In this document: positions 23,094-35,279 of the stretch, one piece after another
How the letters are laid out: each line of letters begins with the position of its first letter
Numbering within the stretch: the stretch's first letter is position 1
DNA from: Gnetum montanum
Taxonomy: Eukaryota > Streptophyta > Gnetopsida > Gnetales > Gnetaceae
Direction of reading: 5' to 3'
Length of the DNA: 64,000 nt
NCBI GenBank assembly: GCA_015680685.1
Contig: MNCI01026937.1
Span: 779,793 to 843,792, forward strand
Notes under the pieces: generated by a model
What the model saw: only the letters and a program-made list of their open reading frames with translations
The model's database searches: none
What the model was told of the DNA's origin: nothing
Position numbers and translations under genes: made by a program

Positions 23094-23994
23094 TGATGAG
23101 CAACAAGTAGATCCTACACCCAACCATATGAACCACTAAGTATTCATGCATGATCTAGTTGAATTTTTTGGACTTATAGTCTTCTAAGCACATTGGTCTC
23201 TAGGAAGTAAAACTACCATTGCAATCATTGTCTTCCCAATTACACTTGTGAAATTCAAAGGTATGATTAAATGCAACCAAGGCATATGATTCTTATCATT
23301 TTTTTGTTCTATGTTTTAAGTCACATAAGGATAAAGAATAATGAATAAAATGAAATAATTAAGTTACTAATTTAATCTAATTAGCTACACCTAACTAATC
23401 CTAACATAAGCATCCGTTCTCACTTGCCATACACATCCTAAACACATTTAACACTACTGGGTTATCAAATGTTAAGTGTTATTGGGAATACCAAGCACCA
23501 AGTGTATTCTTGAAATGGTTGTGCTTATGTGTTTAATTAATTTCTATTTAATCTAAATTAATTTCTCTTAATTACTTAAAGCATTAAACAAATTATAGAA
23601 AACATTAAATGTATAAATAAATAATTAATCTATTTCAAAGTGCTACAAGGTTTATCATAAAGCTCATCTTTATTGTCGTACACACTGTTGTGCTCAGGTT
23701 CAATAGTGCTCAAATAAAGATCCATATACTCTTTGACTCTAACTATGGGCACTTAGAAAAATATTTAATGACAAAACTACAAGAGCTCCACTACAACTAT
23801 GACAAAAGATGTCATAAACATGGTGGGTGAGCATGTATTTATAGGAAAAAATAGACATTGTGTTGATGAGGCATGTCAACACATCAAATCCCACATCGAT
23901 GGGGTTGCATTGACAGGGCTGCATTGACGAGGCCTCATTGATGGGACTTAAGAAAATGCAACTCATCAACCATGTGGGATCCATGATTTTAGCA
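23094..23994 (-). repeat. 5' LTR of A1
   Basis: About 901 bp. On minus it runs from TGCTAAAATCATGG to GCTCATCA. It carries a TATAAATA box (23836-23843), an AATAAA near 23690 and tracts shared with 1576-2430. The LTR middle (ccttgtagtg or ccttgtagca after gataaa) is also shared with A2, showing the two elements are related subfamilies. Confidence 0.87.
23836..23843 (-). promoter_or_regulatory. TATA box of the A1 5' LTR
   Basis: TATAAATA on minus, about 150 bp inside the LTR; decayed to TATAAACA in the 3' copy at about 2311-2318. Confidence 0.6.
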
Positions 23995-24540
23995 CATAGC
24001 TATTTGAACTATGAGATAGAAAGAAAAATAAATCTTAAAAATAATCCTCTTGTGATTAGAATCATCGTAAATCTAAGATTCAAAATAACCCTATGCAAAA
24101 TGAGCTAAACATCCCATGATCTCAAAATATTTCAAAGAAGTGAAGTTTCAAATCAAAAGGGGACATGCAAATTAGTAGAAATATCAATAATCTAAGATGG
24201 TGTTTTTGCCAAACATGAGCTAGAAACTAAGTTATAACACATGCATAAAATAGTTGACAAAGAGTGAAGCAAATGTAGCATGAAGAAGTATTCACAGATA
24301 AAAGCATGATCTAGTAATGTGATGTAAAATAAGATTTTCCAAGAGGAACAAGTCACATATGGCTAAAAATAAAGAGTATACAACAAGATACAACAAGATA
24401 TAGAAAATAGATTTAATAAATTCAAAAGTAAAATTTAGACCTAAACTATAAAAGATAACAAAGTGAGAGCTATTGCAGATTCAATACAAAAGAACCCTTT
24501 AATTAAAGAAAAATAATAAAAAGAATAGAATAACCAATAA
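23995..24540. other. AT-rich sequence, nothing recognised
   Basis: Right flank of A1. No open frame, repeat or LTR match was found within the window. It may be the distal 3' region or 3' LTR of E3, but I see no similarity to LTR family B. Confidence 0.4.
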
Positions 24541-25300
24541 GAAACTTAGTAGAATATAACAACAATCCCTTGGGATTGTAGTTAGGAAATTAGGAGTATC
24601 TGATGAAGAGCTATATTTCCCCAGTTTTCTTATTGATATGTGTGCTTGAAGAAAATCTCAAATGGATAGGTATTACTATGGAGGAGAAGCTAGTAAAGTG
24701 TAGGGGAAAGAAATTGAATTAGATATTAGCTTAGATCTAGATTCAATGAGATTCGCCATGTGTCAGGAGGACAATATGATGGTGGATATAAATGAGCTAG
24801 TAGAAAGGAAAAAAAGGAACATTAGAGAAGTCTATAAAGTGGCAAGACATTCGGAGATTTCAATATTTACAAGAGCAATAATAAAAGGAACTACAGATGC
24901 AAGAGAACTCTCTCCTCATTTAGAGATTAAGAAAGTCTCTCCTTAGTACTAGTCATTAACTAATGTAGGATAAATAATGTGCATAGATGTGGTAGATGCT
25001 AAAAGCACATTTGATGTGAAAAGTGACATTAGATGTTAAAAGTAGAATCAACACTAGTCATTAGAGAGAAAAATGAAATTTCTCATCAAGTGCGAAAGCT
25101 ATTAAAAAAAGCTAAAGTTAGAGTTAATGTAAGAGATGATGTCGAATATCAAAACTAAAATTTGAGAAGAAGCATCCCAAAATAATGCTATAGATGACAA
25201 GAGGTGTCATTTTTGGTAGATATTGAAGATAAAGACTAGAAACAATATGACCAATGATGTAGGAAGTTGAATATAAAATTGCTAAATATGGATTAAACTA
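24541..25300 (+). pseudogene. Unrecognised coding-like remnant
   Basis: One open piece at 24746-24943 (MRFAMCQEDNMMVDINELVE, 65 codons) has charged, helix-like composition unlike the A/T-rich noise around it. It is preceded by weaker in-frame sequence (EELYFPSFLIDMC near 24605) and followed by Lys/Arg/Val-rich pieces to about 25300. No domain is recognised. The tone resembles the antisense coding-like sequence at 31200-34791, but I cannot align them. It could be the far end of that module or another element. Confidence 0.3.
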
Positions 25301-25499
25301 TAAAAGTGATATGATCCACTTACAACAATGACTTATGCAGCAAAAAAAAAAAAAAACATAAGTTGGTACAACATTACTTTTTATTGATGGATGCTTTTGA
25401 AAAGTTTAAGGAGAATCCATTAAGAAAATATGCATGGTGATAGGTACTTGTAAGAGTATTTGAATGAAGTGAGATAATGGGAAAGAAAGTCTAGGATAT
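25301..25499. other. AT-rich sequence with A-run
   Basis: Contains a 14-15 base A run at about 25340. No gene or element boundary is seen. Confidence 0.35.
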
Positions 25500-26345
25500 C
25501 ACTAATATGTGAATAATAGAGTGCCATGCCACAGAAGTGAGACATGGCTAGATCCTAGAAAATACACACAAAAGTAAAAAATAAAGCATTTCCTAACCCA
25601 CTCATTTCTCTTAATCATACCCTCACCAAGGTAAAGTAGAGACACTCATTTTGGCCTCACCAATGTAAAGTATAAGAGGAGAAAGATAGAGAGAAATATA
25701 GGTAGATAGCTAAAAGTGAAAATAAAGTAATATTAAAAAAATAAGGGAAAGCATGTTAGGAACATTGATAATGAATTAATGATGGGGTGTTGTATTATAG
25801 CAGTAGGAGACACCTATATTTCTAAACCCAACTTTTTTCTTCCCTCATTCATATGAATATTCACACTTCTTATGTCACTCTACACTTAACACTTCCTTAG
25901 GACATTGATGCAAAGATGCTTATTTGGCCTCACTAATGTTGAATACAGAGAGCAATGTCAATAGATAAGGAGAAGGAATGAGAGTAAGAAGAGAGAAATA
26001 TAGTATATAGGAGTAGAAATTATAGTATATAAAGAATAAAAAGTGAAAAAAAGACAAAAATAGAAAATAACATTACTCATACACCTTTCATGAGAATGGT
26101 GCTATGCCTAAAAAATGGAGCATGGCTAAATCCTATACACTGTATTATCGATTAATCCCTTCCTATCCCACTTAATAATACACTTAGTCACACCCTCATA
26201 AGAAGCAATGAGATTATTAGTCACTCAAAAACCTCATTGGTTATGTTGGGTACATAGAGTACAATGAGATAGATAGAATAGAAACATATAAAGAAAATAA
26301 CTAGAGAAATAGCATAATATGAAATAAATAGGAGGATAATAGTAA
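25500..26345 (-). repeat. Three degenerate tandem units of about 270-310 bp in the E3 3' region
   Basis: Units share the order: a t-a-g-a-g-t-g-c-c-a-t-g-like start, an ACACTTA/ACCCTCA tract, then tggcctcaccaatgtaaagt at 25653, tggcctcactaatgttgaat at 25924 and aacctcattggttatgttgg at 26231, each followed by a purine-rich run (gagagaaatatag). Spacing is 271 and about 307 bases. Tat/Ogre elements often carry tandem repeats between integrase and 3' LTR, which is where this lies on minus. Confidence 0.6.
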
Positions 26346-26559
26346 ATAAATAGTGTTTATAGAAAACCTATTATCCTAACATAGCATGTATCATGTTGTA
26401 GTAGAGAAAAACTAATAAAAAGAAAACTACCATTGGGAGAACACATGTTCAGTCTTAAATAATCAACATGTTTAATGTTGTGATAGAGTAGCTAGCTACA
26501 TATAGTAGCACTTTGGGAAGATTCTATTAATGGAATTTAGAAATTTTCATCCTTCTTGA
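26346..26559 (-). other. E3 sequence between integrase and 3' repeats
   Basis: No coding signal. AT-rich, with a repeated atgtttaatgttgtgata tract. Nothing else seen. Confidence 0.4.
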
Positions 26560-27640
26560 TTGATAGAACATTGGTGTTTATTTTGAAATGATTGAACCAC
26601 CAAAAAAGGACCTTTCTAGTTAGGGGAGCACTTTGTATCTCTAAAGTTTAGGAAATGGTGAAGGACTATATCACCTTCATGGATCTCTTTGATTCTAATA
26701 TGTCTAGAGTGGAAACATTAAATGTCTTCTTAATATTAATGTAGATGTTGAAGAGTATCTTATCATTGTTCTTTAAGAAGATCCAACTCAATGCATCACA
26801 TGCTATTATGATGTTGATTTGAATACCAATTATGTAAAGTACCACAAATAGATGGGATGCATAGCTTAATAGGTAAGATTAACTGAGAATCATAAGTTTG
26901 GAGGTATGGGGTATGATCATTGATTGTATGAAAATTTGGATGATCATGAGATAGCTAAATATGTCAATTATGTTTGGTTTTATTGGCCATGGTATGGAGA
27001 AAATATATGAGACTTTTATTAGTGGATTCAACTTGACCATTAGATTAAGGATAATAAGGTAAAAAAATGACTAGGTGATGTGGTACATGGATCAAAAGGC
27101 ATCTACCTTCTTACTTTGGAATTTAGGTCAATTGTTAGTTACAATTTGAAGAGGCACATTGAAGCAAGTTATTATGTGATTAACAATGAAGCGATATTTT
27201 GTGGAATGCAAAGGAATAGATTCTACCCACATAGTAAAATATTTTGTAGTAGTTAAAAAATAAATTGGTGCCCAATAGATGAAGGAGGATTAATGATACC
27301 AATAAGATCTAGACCCCATTTTTGAAAATACCATGTGATTTGGGACATGTTAAGGTCTTGTGAAAGAAGATAGATAAGTAGTGCATGTCTTTGGTAAGTG
27401 TTACATGTTTTGAATAGATTATAAGTATCTTTAGCTAAGGTTAGCCACTAATTGACTAAAGAGATAATACAAGCAATCAATGAACATGATTCTAAGAATC
27501 CACCATAAACACCTGAATGAACTTGATCAAGGATTATCTTAAACTCATTAAGATTAAGACAATGTATAGGAACATCTATCAAAGAAACATGGCATAAGAA
27601 ATTAGGATTCACTAATTGAAAATGTTGAAAAAGTTTGCAT
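26560..27640 (-). pseudogene. Integrase of E3
   Basis: On minus, the zinc region gives DQVHSGVYGG near 27520 then CNTYQRHALLI near 27390 (CX2C partly lost). The core begins GLDLIGIINPPSSIGHQFI near 27300. The C-terminal part near 26660 reads GDIVLHHFLNFRDTKCSPN then KGPF, the usual G-D-x-V-L and G-P-F/Y blocks of gypsy integrases. Stops are frequent and the middle of the core is poor. It follows RNase H directly, as in E4. Confidence 0.7.
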
Positions 27641-27879
27641 AAACTGTTTGTTCAAGTAGGAGTCATATGATTAGAAATTTCTCCAATGGTATGATAATGA
27701 AGGAGGTTAGCATATTAATGTTTTTCATCATTTATGCTAATAGTATTGATCAAGATATTAGGAGATTATGAAATAGGCATTAAGAAAATAGATTGTACAA
27801 GTTGATCTTTCATAACAGATGGATCATCATGAATCAAAAATGTTGCTAAAGTGCTAACTAGAATGTTTTCAAAACATGG

Positions 27880-28230
27880 AATATGATTCAAACTATAAGC
27901 AAAAAATGATTCAATAAGTTCCTTAGCCAATTCTAGATAAGGAATAAGGTTATGAGCTTTATAGTCATATTCACCATTAAACTGATTGATGATGAGATGA
28001 TATTTATCATAAATAGTAATTTTTTAAACTTGGTTCTATAGGACTAGCAAAAGATCATGTATTAAAGCCTTGTATTCAACTACATTGTTAGTGCATGGAA
28101 AGTAGAGTTCATAAGCTCTATAAAGAACTTTTTTATGTAGGAGAAGTAAGAACAAAGGCTATAGTAGATTCTAAGGAGGTATGGACTTCATTGAAATAAA
28201 GAACAATATCTGAATCCTTCATGTCATCAT
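27880..28230 (-). pseudogene. Archaeal-type second RNase H of E3
   Basis: On minus near 28215 the frame reads IVLYFNEVHTSLESTIAFVL, then FPCTNNVVEYKALIHDLLL near 28100 and INQFNGEYDYKAHNL near 28000. FPCTNN-x-x-EY is the signature of the extra RNase H domain of the Tat/Ogre lineage. The first catalytic Asp (YFDG in E4) is Asn here. This domain is the best evidence for the lineage. Confidence 0.75.
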
Positions 28231-28850
28231 GTAAGCTATGAATAACAGTATTAGACATAGAAGAAGAGATAACATTAGCTATGACTTGACCTTTGGTAAA
28301 ATGTTGAGACAAAAAACAAAGGTCAAACTCGATAAGAAAAATTTTCCAATGAGCTAAGTGATGATTGTCAAAAATATTGTTAGCAAAAACATTAAGGATG
28401 TTATCTTTGTAGAAAGTAAAAACTTTAGAATTTAGAAAGTAATGCCTTCACTTTTTAAGAATGAAGATAAGACTTAGAAAAAATTTCAATATCAAAATAC
28501 TTAGTCTCACAGTCTAAGAAAGGGTGAGATATGTAACATATAGGAAGATTAACTCCATCTTCTTACCTTTAAGAAAGCATGATGAATATAGAATGATTAC
28601 ACTTAGAGAGGTAGAGGTAACAATGTTGGTCAAATTGTGGGGGATGTAAAATAGGAAGAGTAGTCAAAAACTCTTTGATAGAGTCAAAGATCTTTTGAAA
28701 TTTCTCATCCCAAATGGAAGTGGTAGATTTGTGAAGAAAATGTGTTAAGGAGTAAAAATGATTAGTGATATTATAAATGAAGTAGTAAATTGATTGAAGA
28801 TGACCCTTTAAGATATGCATAGCTTAGATATTTCTAGGTGGTGAAAGGTC
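28231..28850 (-). pseudogene. Connection and gypsy RNase H of E3
   Basis: The longest open piece on minus (28820-28569) reads IWDEKFQKIFDSIKEFLTTL, PILHPPQFDQHCYLYL and ends at a decayed S-x-x-x-x-G-x-x-L motif. Further on, HLAHWKIFLIEFDLCFLSQH and FTKGQVIANV (28350-28270) match the tail of Tat RNase H (the K-G-Q-A-L-A-D motif). The region is otherwise broken by stops. Confidence 0.75.
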
Positions 28851-29620
28851 AAAGATATACTTAACCTTATTAGGTTAACTATTATGCCATCATAAGATAT
28901 AAGGTAAGCTAACATCTTACTTATAAGGACCCCAAAGATGCACCTTTTAGAATTAAGATGAAGGTTAAACTTATCACAGTGGGTTAGAACTTAAGTTAAA
29001 AGTATGGTTTGTTGTTAAAGTAGATTTAATGGTAAAATTATCAACATGGTCATTAACTATTTTGAATATTATGTCATTGAAAATGAAATTCATAGATCAT
29101 TGGTAATTAGATCTAGAATTCTTGAGTCTAAATGATATTTTAGTGTAGCAAAATGTTCTCTAGGAAGTCATGAAAGTGATGTATTACTAGTACTTTGAAT
29201 TTATCAAGATTTGATTGTAACTAGAAAACCCATCCACAAAGGATAGAAGAGCATAACTACTTTTTGAGTCTATAAGTTGATTAATGTTAGGTAAAGAAAA
29301 ATCATCCTTAAGAATGATCTTGTTGAGGTTTCAAAAGTTAATGAAAATGTGAATGCTATAATTCTTTTTTGGAACTACGATCATGTTAGAAACCTAATTG
29401 GAAGAGTTCACAAGATGAATAAACCCAACATCATAGAGCTTAGTAATCTCTTATTTTATTACAAGAGCTATAACTGTAAGAATTTTCCTAGTCTTTTTTA
29501 ATAGGTTTAGAATCTTCTTCAAAAATTATGTTGTGTTGTACTAGCTTTGGATCTAGATAGGGCATATTGCTATATCCCACACAAAAAGTAATTGAGTGTT
29601 TTTGTAAAGTTTCTAAGATA
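28851..29620 (-). pseudogene. Reverse transcriptase of E3
   Basis: On minus, VSNMIVVPKKNYSIHIFINF (29395-29335), NLNKIILKDDFSLPNINQL (29330-29275), YALLSFVDGF near 29245, and NDHVDNFTIKS with the catalytic box at 29037-29051. The box reads V-D-N, so the second catalytic Asp is Asn. Order and residues match the E4 RT closely (KDDFPLPSIDQLID there). Stops interrupt each block. Confidence 0.78.
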
Positions 29621-29740
29621 TCTTCTTGAAGGTTTTGAGAGAGAAGAATACTAAGTTGAAGTGTCTTATATTTACCTTTTTGGCTTAGTATGAGTAATTC
29701 AATTAGATGATCATTTGTTAAAAGAGGCTCTCAATCAAGA

Positions 29741-29810
29741 AAAGAGGGATCTAACTAGGAAAGTAGTTCATCCTCAAAGAGGGATCTAACTAGGAAAGTA
29801 GTTCATCCTC
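29741..29810 (+). repeat. Perfect 35-bp tandem duplication
   Basis: The unit aaagagggatctaactagga with its following 15 bases occurs twice, identical, at 29741 and 29776. Identity in a heavily decayed region means the duplication is recent or an assembly slip. Confidence 0.85.
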
Positions 29811-29996
29811 AATGATATCAAGAGACACTATAAGAGAAGTCAAGCTTGCTTAAAAATTAATGAAAGATATGTTTAGTATTTGACATACCTAATTTGTGGG
29901 ATGCTTAAGATTAGAGGTTAAAGTAGAAATACTAGGGAGGCAACCATATTTACCAAGACCATAATTAGAGTAGTTATGCTTTAGAAAATTTTCAAA

Positions 29997-30025
29997 AAGA
30001 AGAAGAAGAAGAAGAAGAAGAAGAA
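29997..30025 (+). repeat. GAA microsatellite
   Basis: About nine AGA/GAA triplets in a row. Confidence 0.85.
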
Positions 30026-31199
30026 ATGATGTTAGAACATTAAAAGTATGTAATATTAAAACATCATGCATACAAATGTTTTAAGTATTTTAATAATGCA
30101 TTTTATTTTTCCTGGCTATATACGTATAAAGAAAGAAGAGTTTCACACAAAATATTTCATTTGCATTAAAGTAGATGAGAAAATGGATGCAAGAGCTAAG
30201 TAAAAGTGACAAGAGCATTAAACAACAAGAATAGTGATGGCAAGAGGTAGCAATAATAGGTAGGACTCTAGGAGTGGAACCACCAATAGTAGGTGAGTAC
30301 CTCAACACTATTGGTAGAAATTTTTAATTGTTAGCTTTAATTTTATTGTGGGAATTGAGAACTCCATGGCATTACCTCATTTTGCAAGGCTTTAAAAATT
30401 TTCATAGGCCTATGCTAAAAATAGTAATACATGTGTTTGCATGTTTTACTAGGTGAATTCTAGGTAGAAAATGCATTGTTCACTAAGGTCTTAGTTAGAT
30501 TTGCAACATATATTTACAAGAAAATTTTAATTTTGCATCACTATCTTAGTGAATAGTGAATGATGACACTAGAATAAATAAAGTTGGGAATTTTAAGCCA
30601 TTTAAAGCTAAATCTATTTTTTTTCAAGTTTAGCAAGTAAAAATTAACCTATAGCAAAATTTTCAAGGTGAAATTCATAATCATTTTTGAAAATCTTAAA
30701 AAAATGTTAGGTTTGGAGTTTTTCATAAATGAAGAACACGATGTGATAGAAAATTGACATGATTATCATGCGAGGTGAAAGATGTTGTTGACATGTCTTC
30801 TGATATGATAGACAATGCATTAGGTCCAATGGATGAAAGCAAGTTGTTTCAATGTGAGATGTTAGTTCTCATGACATAAAGGTCTAATTTATATTTCTAC
30901 ATATCACATTAGATGTTGAAAAATGCTTCTAACATGACTGCTTGATGTAAAACAACAAAAAAAGAATGTAGAAAAGACTGAAAGACAGAGAAGATTTAAC
31001 ATTAAGTTTTAAATATTTATAAGTATATACATCATTAATAATTTCATAAGTGTATATATTGTTATTCATTTTGAAGAATTGTTGTGGAAAACTATCTTTG
31101 ACATGATCAGAAGTTGACTTGTTCCTTTTGTGTAGGTATGTTGCAGCATCTAAGCTCTTAGTCATTAAGCCTATGTTTTTCTTGTTGGTGTATAAAAGG

Positions 31200-34100
31200 A
31201 GCATCCTAGAGAGAAAGTGAAGAAAGTTGGTGGAAATCAAGCATAAGTCACTTTTTGATGATACTTCATTAGTGTAGCAAAAGCTATGGGCTCATCAAGG
31301 GACAATTGAATTTTTGAAGTTCTACATTAGCTACTTTCACATGATGATTTGAACTAGCATTGAAGAGGAGATCTTTCTGCAGAATTTGAAAATATATGAT
31401 AAAAGATTAGAAATTGAAGAGCTATTCAAGAATATCCTATTATATAGGAAATTATTGGATAAGCTATGAAAGAGGAGGAAGTATAAATATTGTAGTGTCA
31501 ATAGTACATTATTCCTAGAAACCTAGACTTCTAGAGCAATGTCTAACCCATCAAGCTATCAAATTTTTATAGAGAGGTAAGCTAGCTTTTAAGAGTTGGT
31601 AAAATTCTAAGTTAGATTTGTTTCAATGAAAACTAACTTTGACATGGGCATGTAAGTTTATTGATCTAGATGTTTAGGGTATTGATTACTTAGCATTTTT
31701 GCAACCTCTGTTAAGAGACCTATCCCAACATTGGAATTGGTAGCCTAAAGTGATGTCACATTTTGACATGTAGTACAAAGGACTAAGGCTCCATAGATTT
31801 TGGAATGAATATAATAGCAGAGGATGGCTTCACACTTTGTAAGATGAAACCCATGATGAAACTATAGAATGGCCTAAGGGGTTAAGACTTATCCTTAGGC
31901 CAAAAAGTAAGTATTTCTTCATACTTAGTTTTTGATTGATAAAAGGCCAAAATGAGTATCATATTAATAGTTACACATGGTTATTGTAGCTCAAATATGC
32001 ATCAATGAAATAAAATTCATTGACATTATTAGTCTAGTAAAAGAACTGAAATGCAGTCTACTAGTGTGGCACTAAATGCCTAAAAGCAGTTATTCAAAGA
32101 TGAAGGCATCAAGTGTTTCAATAAGTTTAACATAAAAGGAATTTTGTATGCTTAGGATTTGAAGCACCCCTATCTTAGTGGATTGAAACTTGAAATAATT
32201 GAAAGATAGCTATACCTCAAGATATATAGTCTAATTAGAACTTTATATAACTCAATATTGCTTACCAAAATTGAACCTATGACTTGGTGCTTCCAAATCA
32301 AATGTCTTATCACTAGGCTAACATCTCATTGTTAGGCTTCTTAGAGCAAGAAATAAAGATTGACAGCTTGAAGTTGGATTCAGCAGAGATGACAATCATA
32401 GAAGAATGGATTAGTTTATTGAAGAAGGATGTCATCAATATTTATAAGAGAACTAATGAAGATGTAAAGAATCTATTCCCCTTGTTCATTGAGAGATTAT
32501 TCTCCAATAACATAGGCCAAAAATAGAAATTGGTCCCTAGGCTATTGTATAGGTTGTATGGGGCTATGTCCCAAGGAAGGGTAGCTAATTGAGTGTTGGT
32601 GATTTGACATTGGATAGTAGAAGAAATTGAAAAGCTACGACAAGAAGATAAGAAAGAAAGAAGAAAATAGTAAGTAAGAGGTTCAGTTTTGGATTTTAGT
32701 ATGGACTAATACAGATGGTGAAAACTTTATTTATTAGCAAAGGAGAGAAGTGATTTAATGTTGCTTATGAGGTAAACTTTGGGCCCCTATTATGCCAACA
32801 CTTGGGGAGTTTGATGTTGACATACAACAACAATGATGGTGGTTCTTCGATGTTAACATCAAAGACTAAGGAGGAAGTAGCTTCTTTAATATTTGAAAAT
32901 ATTGAGAAAAAATGAAAGGAAAAAGTAATGATGTAATAATAGGAAAGAAGGAAATTTTGGACAGCACCTCCAAAAATATGGAGAAAGGAAGGGGTTCCAA
33001 AAAATAAAAGCCTCTATCATAGGAGAAAGATGTGTCTTCAAAAGCTCTTGAAATCAAGATATTCAAAGAGAAATTAGTAGAGAAAAAAAGTGATTCATGA
33101 TGATTTTTTAAGTTTTGTATTTCTGTTACATTTTATTAAGTGTAATCAATGTAGCATAGTTTTTAATACAATGTTAATAAGTTATGATGTGACATAGATG
33201 TAAGATCACATTAATTTTTAAATGATGCAACATAATTAAAACTTAGTTTATTTTTAGGAGCCACTTAAGAAAAGAGGGCCTTGGAATGTGAAGTTAAGAA
33301 ATACCATTCCAATCTTCCTTCCATCTTCAAAGACCATAGGAAAGGCATGAGTGAAGATAATTTAGATTTTCTAACTAACTTGCTTTCATTAAAGGAGAAT
33401 GAAGAGGGTAATAAAGAAAGTTTAAGTTCTTTTTCTAACCTCTTTGAATTAGACCTCACTGAAACAAGCCAAGAAGAGTTAGGAAGCAAGGAGATAGAGG
33501 GTGAAAGGGATAAACTTCTAAAAATGAAGAGGGTAAATGATTATGAGGTTTACAAATGGATAAAAAAGATGAGAAATTTCAAAATTTTCATGTCATATGA
33601 TAAGTATATTTCAATGTGATGTTGAAAATTGTAAGTAGTTTTATAAGAGCATCAAAAGAACAATTTTTGTCTTTTATAGAGATAAAAAGAGAAAATCTAG
33701 GCTTGTATAAAAAGAAAGTAATTGATGTTGGAATATTTGGCTAAAGATATGGAGAGAAAGTTAAACTTGAGCTCTCCAAGAGAAGGTAAATAAATATAAC
33801 ATTATGAGAAGATAGTAAGATTATGTATCATGTATGAAGAAACTAACATTCTATGTTTGATTTGTAGAAATAAAATTCAGGCAAAGTAAGGATCAAGAAA
33901 CATTGACATATTAAAAATAATGTAGCTGTAGAGAAAATAAGAATCACTCTAAACTATGCAAAGGATATGGGAGGATTGGCCATTGAATAGGCTAATATCA
34001 ACATTGTACTCCTAGACTCATTGAAGTAGATGTGCAAGAAGCACCAGGAAAATAACAGGAAAATAAAGATGCTATTTGGCTAGGTAGAGATTCTTGAGGC

Positions 34101-34791
34101 TAAGTCAAAAGGTAGCAATATGTTCAAACATAATTATCCATTCAAGAAGAGGTCAACACTAGCCATGATATGCTTCACGACTAGTTTGAAAAATTCTGTA
34201 GTGACATGGAAAAGCTAGGATAGAAAGCATCAAGCTAATAAGTACTAGTACAAGTGAGAGTATTGCAAGTTACTAAAAAATAATAAAAGATTCTACATAG
34301 ATAAAGGAATAATGAGTCTATTCATTTAAGAGATTAAGTTGAAAGAGCTGTTTCAAGATTTTGCAAATAGTGTGGTGATTACTACACTGGTAGAGCAACA
34401 AAGAGACCTATAAGAGAAACCTATGAAAGGAAGGGATGATGAAGATATTGCCCTTGAGGAATTAAACATCTATGAGGAAGAGTCAATCAATATTCTCTTA
34501 AAGATCCCAAGCTCAATGTTTGACACATTGGATACAACTAATCTAAGCTTGAAGGAGATAAAAGAAATAATCTTAGAGATGTATAGAAACACTTAAGATA
34601 AGTGTTCAATTTTAAAGAAGTTAATTTCTTTTATCCTATGTGATGGAATGTAAAAGTAACTCTTTTATTTCTATCTTAGTTTTAAGTGTAGATCTTGTGA
34701 GAGTAGTTGGGAACTAGCAGTTGAACCAACTTTTATGCAAGTTAATGATGAAGATAAGGAGAAAGAAGCTATTAGGGAAGATGAGGAATAA
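31200..34791 (+). pseudogene. Antisense coding-like module of E3, unrecognised, probably spliced
   Basis: Opposite in direction to E3 and placed between its protease and RT. Coding-like pieces: 31690-31905 (LRLHRFWNEYNSRGWLHTL), ending at a GTAAGT donor at 31907; 32320-32523 (TIIEEWISLLKKDVINIYKR); 32640-33090; 33258-33619 (DNLDFLTNLLSLKENEEGNK), after a TTATTTTTAG acceptor; and 34340-34590 (EELNIYEEESINILLKIP, LSLKEIKEIILEMYRNT). The last plausible stop is TAA at 34789. Composition is charged and helix-rich, unlike the low-complexity shadows around it. I recognise no domain. Many stops are TAG or TGA from decay. Exon limits are guesses except the two splice signals named. It may correspond to the E4 antisense gene, though I cannot align them by eye. 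Confidence 0.5.
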
Positions 34792-35279
34792 GGCTCATAG
34801 AGTTTTAACATTTAAATGATAGTTTTATGTGTCATTTATGGTTAACATAGAGAGTCATATTATAATTATTATTTTTATAAATTTCAATTGTGAATGATGT
34901 TGAGAAGTAATGCACAATATCAAATATTATAACATGCATCAAATGTACAAAGTTTTGCAAGATAATAAAACTATTTTTATATCATTTTCAATTAACTATC
35001 ATTATGTATCATAATAGTTATGAAAATGGCATAATATGTTGATGTTATGTCATCCTATACTATTTAACATTTTTAGCTAATAGTAAGTGATAAAAGAAAA
35101 AGATAAAAACATGATCAAGTACTAATGTAAACTTTTAATGTTATCCAAACAAGTGCTAGTAGATGTCCATCACTTGGAAAAAATGGAAAACAGAATTTTT
35201 ATTTTCAAAGTTCATGTATCATATGTTATTGTGTGAGTAATAAAATTTTGAGCTATCATTTAAGAAGGATAAGGTAAGT
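34792..35279. other. AT-rich spacer in E3
   Basis: No coding signal in either direction; long A/T runs. It equals in position the 47081-48215 spacer of E4. Confidence 0.4.

Larger units (their letters stand above)
1576..23994 (-). mobile_element. Athila-like Ty3/gypsy element A1 (minus strand), interrupted by A2
   Basis: Read on the minus strand: 5' LTR 23994-23094, primer-binding site 23092-23075, gag start near 22935, gag continuing at 13268 after the A2 insertion, protease, RT, RNase H, integrase, spacer, env-like ORF3 5520-2669, polypurine tract 2442-2431, 3' LTR 2430-1576. Without the 9.46-kb A2 insertion it is about 13 kb, normal for the Athila lineage. Both LTRs run TG to CA on their own strand. 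I find no matching 5-bp target duplication (accat on the left, catag on the right), so the ends may have rearranged, or the LTRs may come from two copies. All frames are broken. Confidence 0.85.
29621..31199. other. Spacer of E3 with simple repeats
   Basis: Holds an exact 35-bp tandem duplication (29741-29810) and a GAA run (29997-30025). The region right of 30060 is AT-rich with no supported gene; the minus-strand frames at 29889-30308 have low-complexity Leu/Ser/Phe translation and no conserved motif. Confidence 0.45.

Noticed and set aside
1576-23994. Two independent Athila elements rather than one split by A2
   Set aside because: Gag halves on both sides of A2 are complementary and do not overlap, and both LTRs are of one type; the lack of a target duplication keeps some doubt.
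29889-30308. Leu-rich minus-strand frames as membrane proteins
   Set aside because: Translation of a GAA microsatellite and T-rich spacer; no conserved copy.
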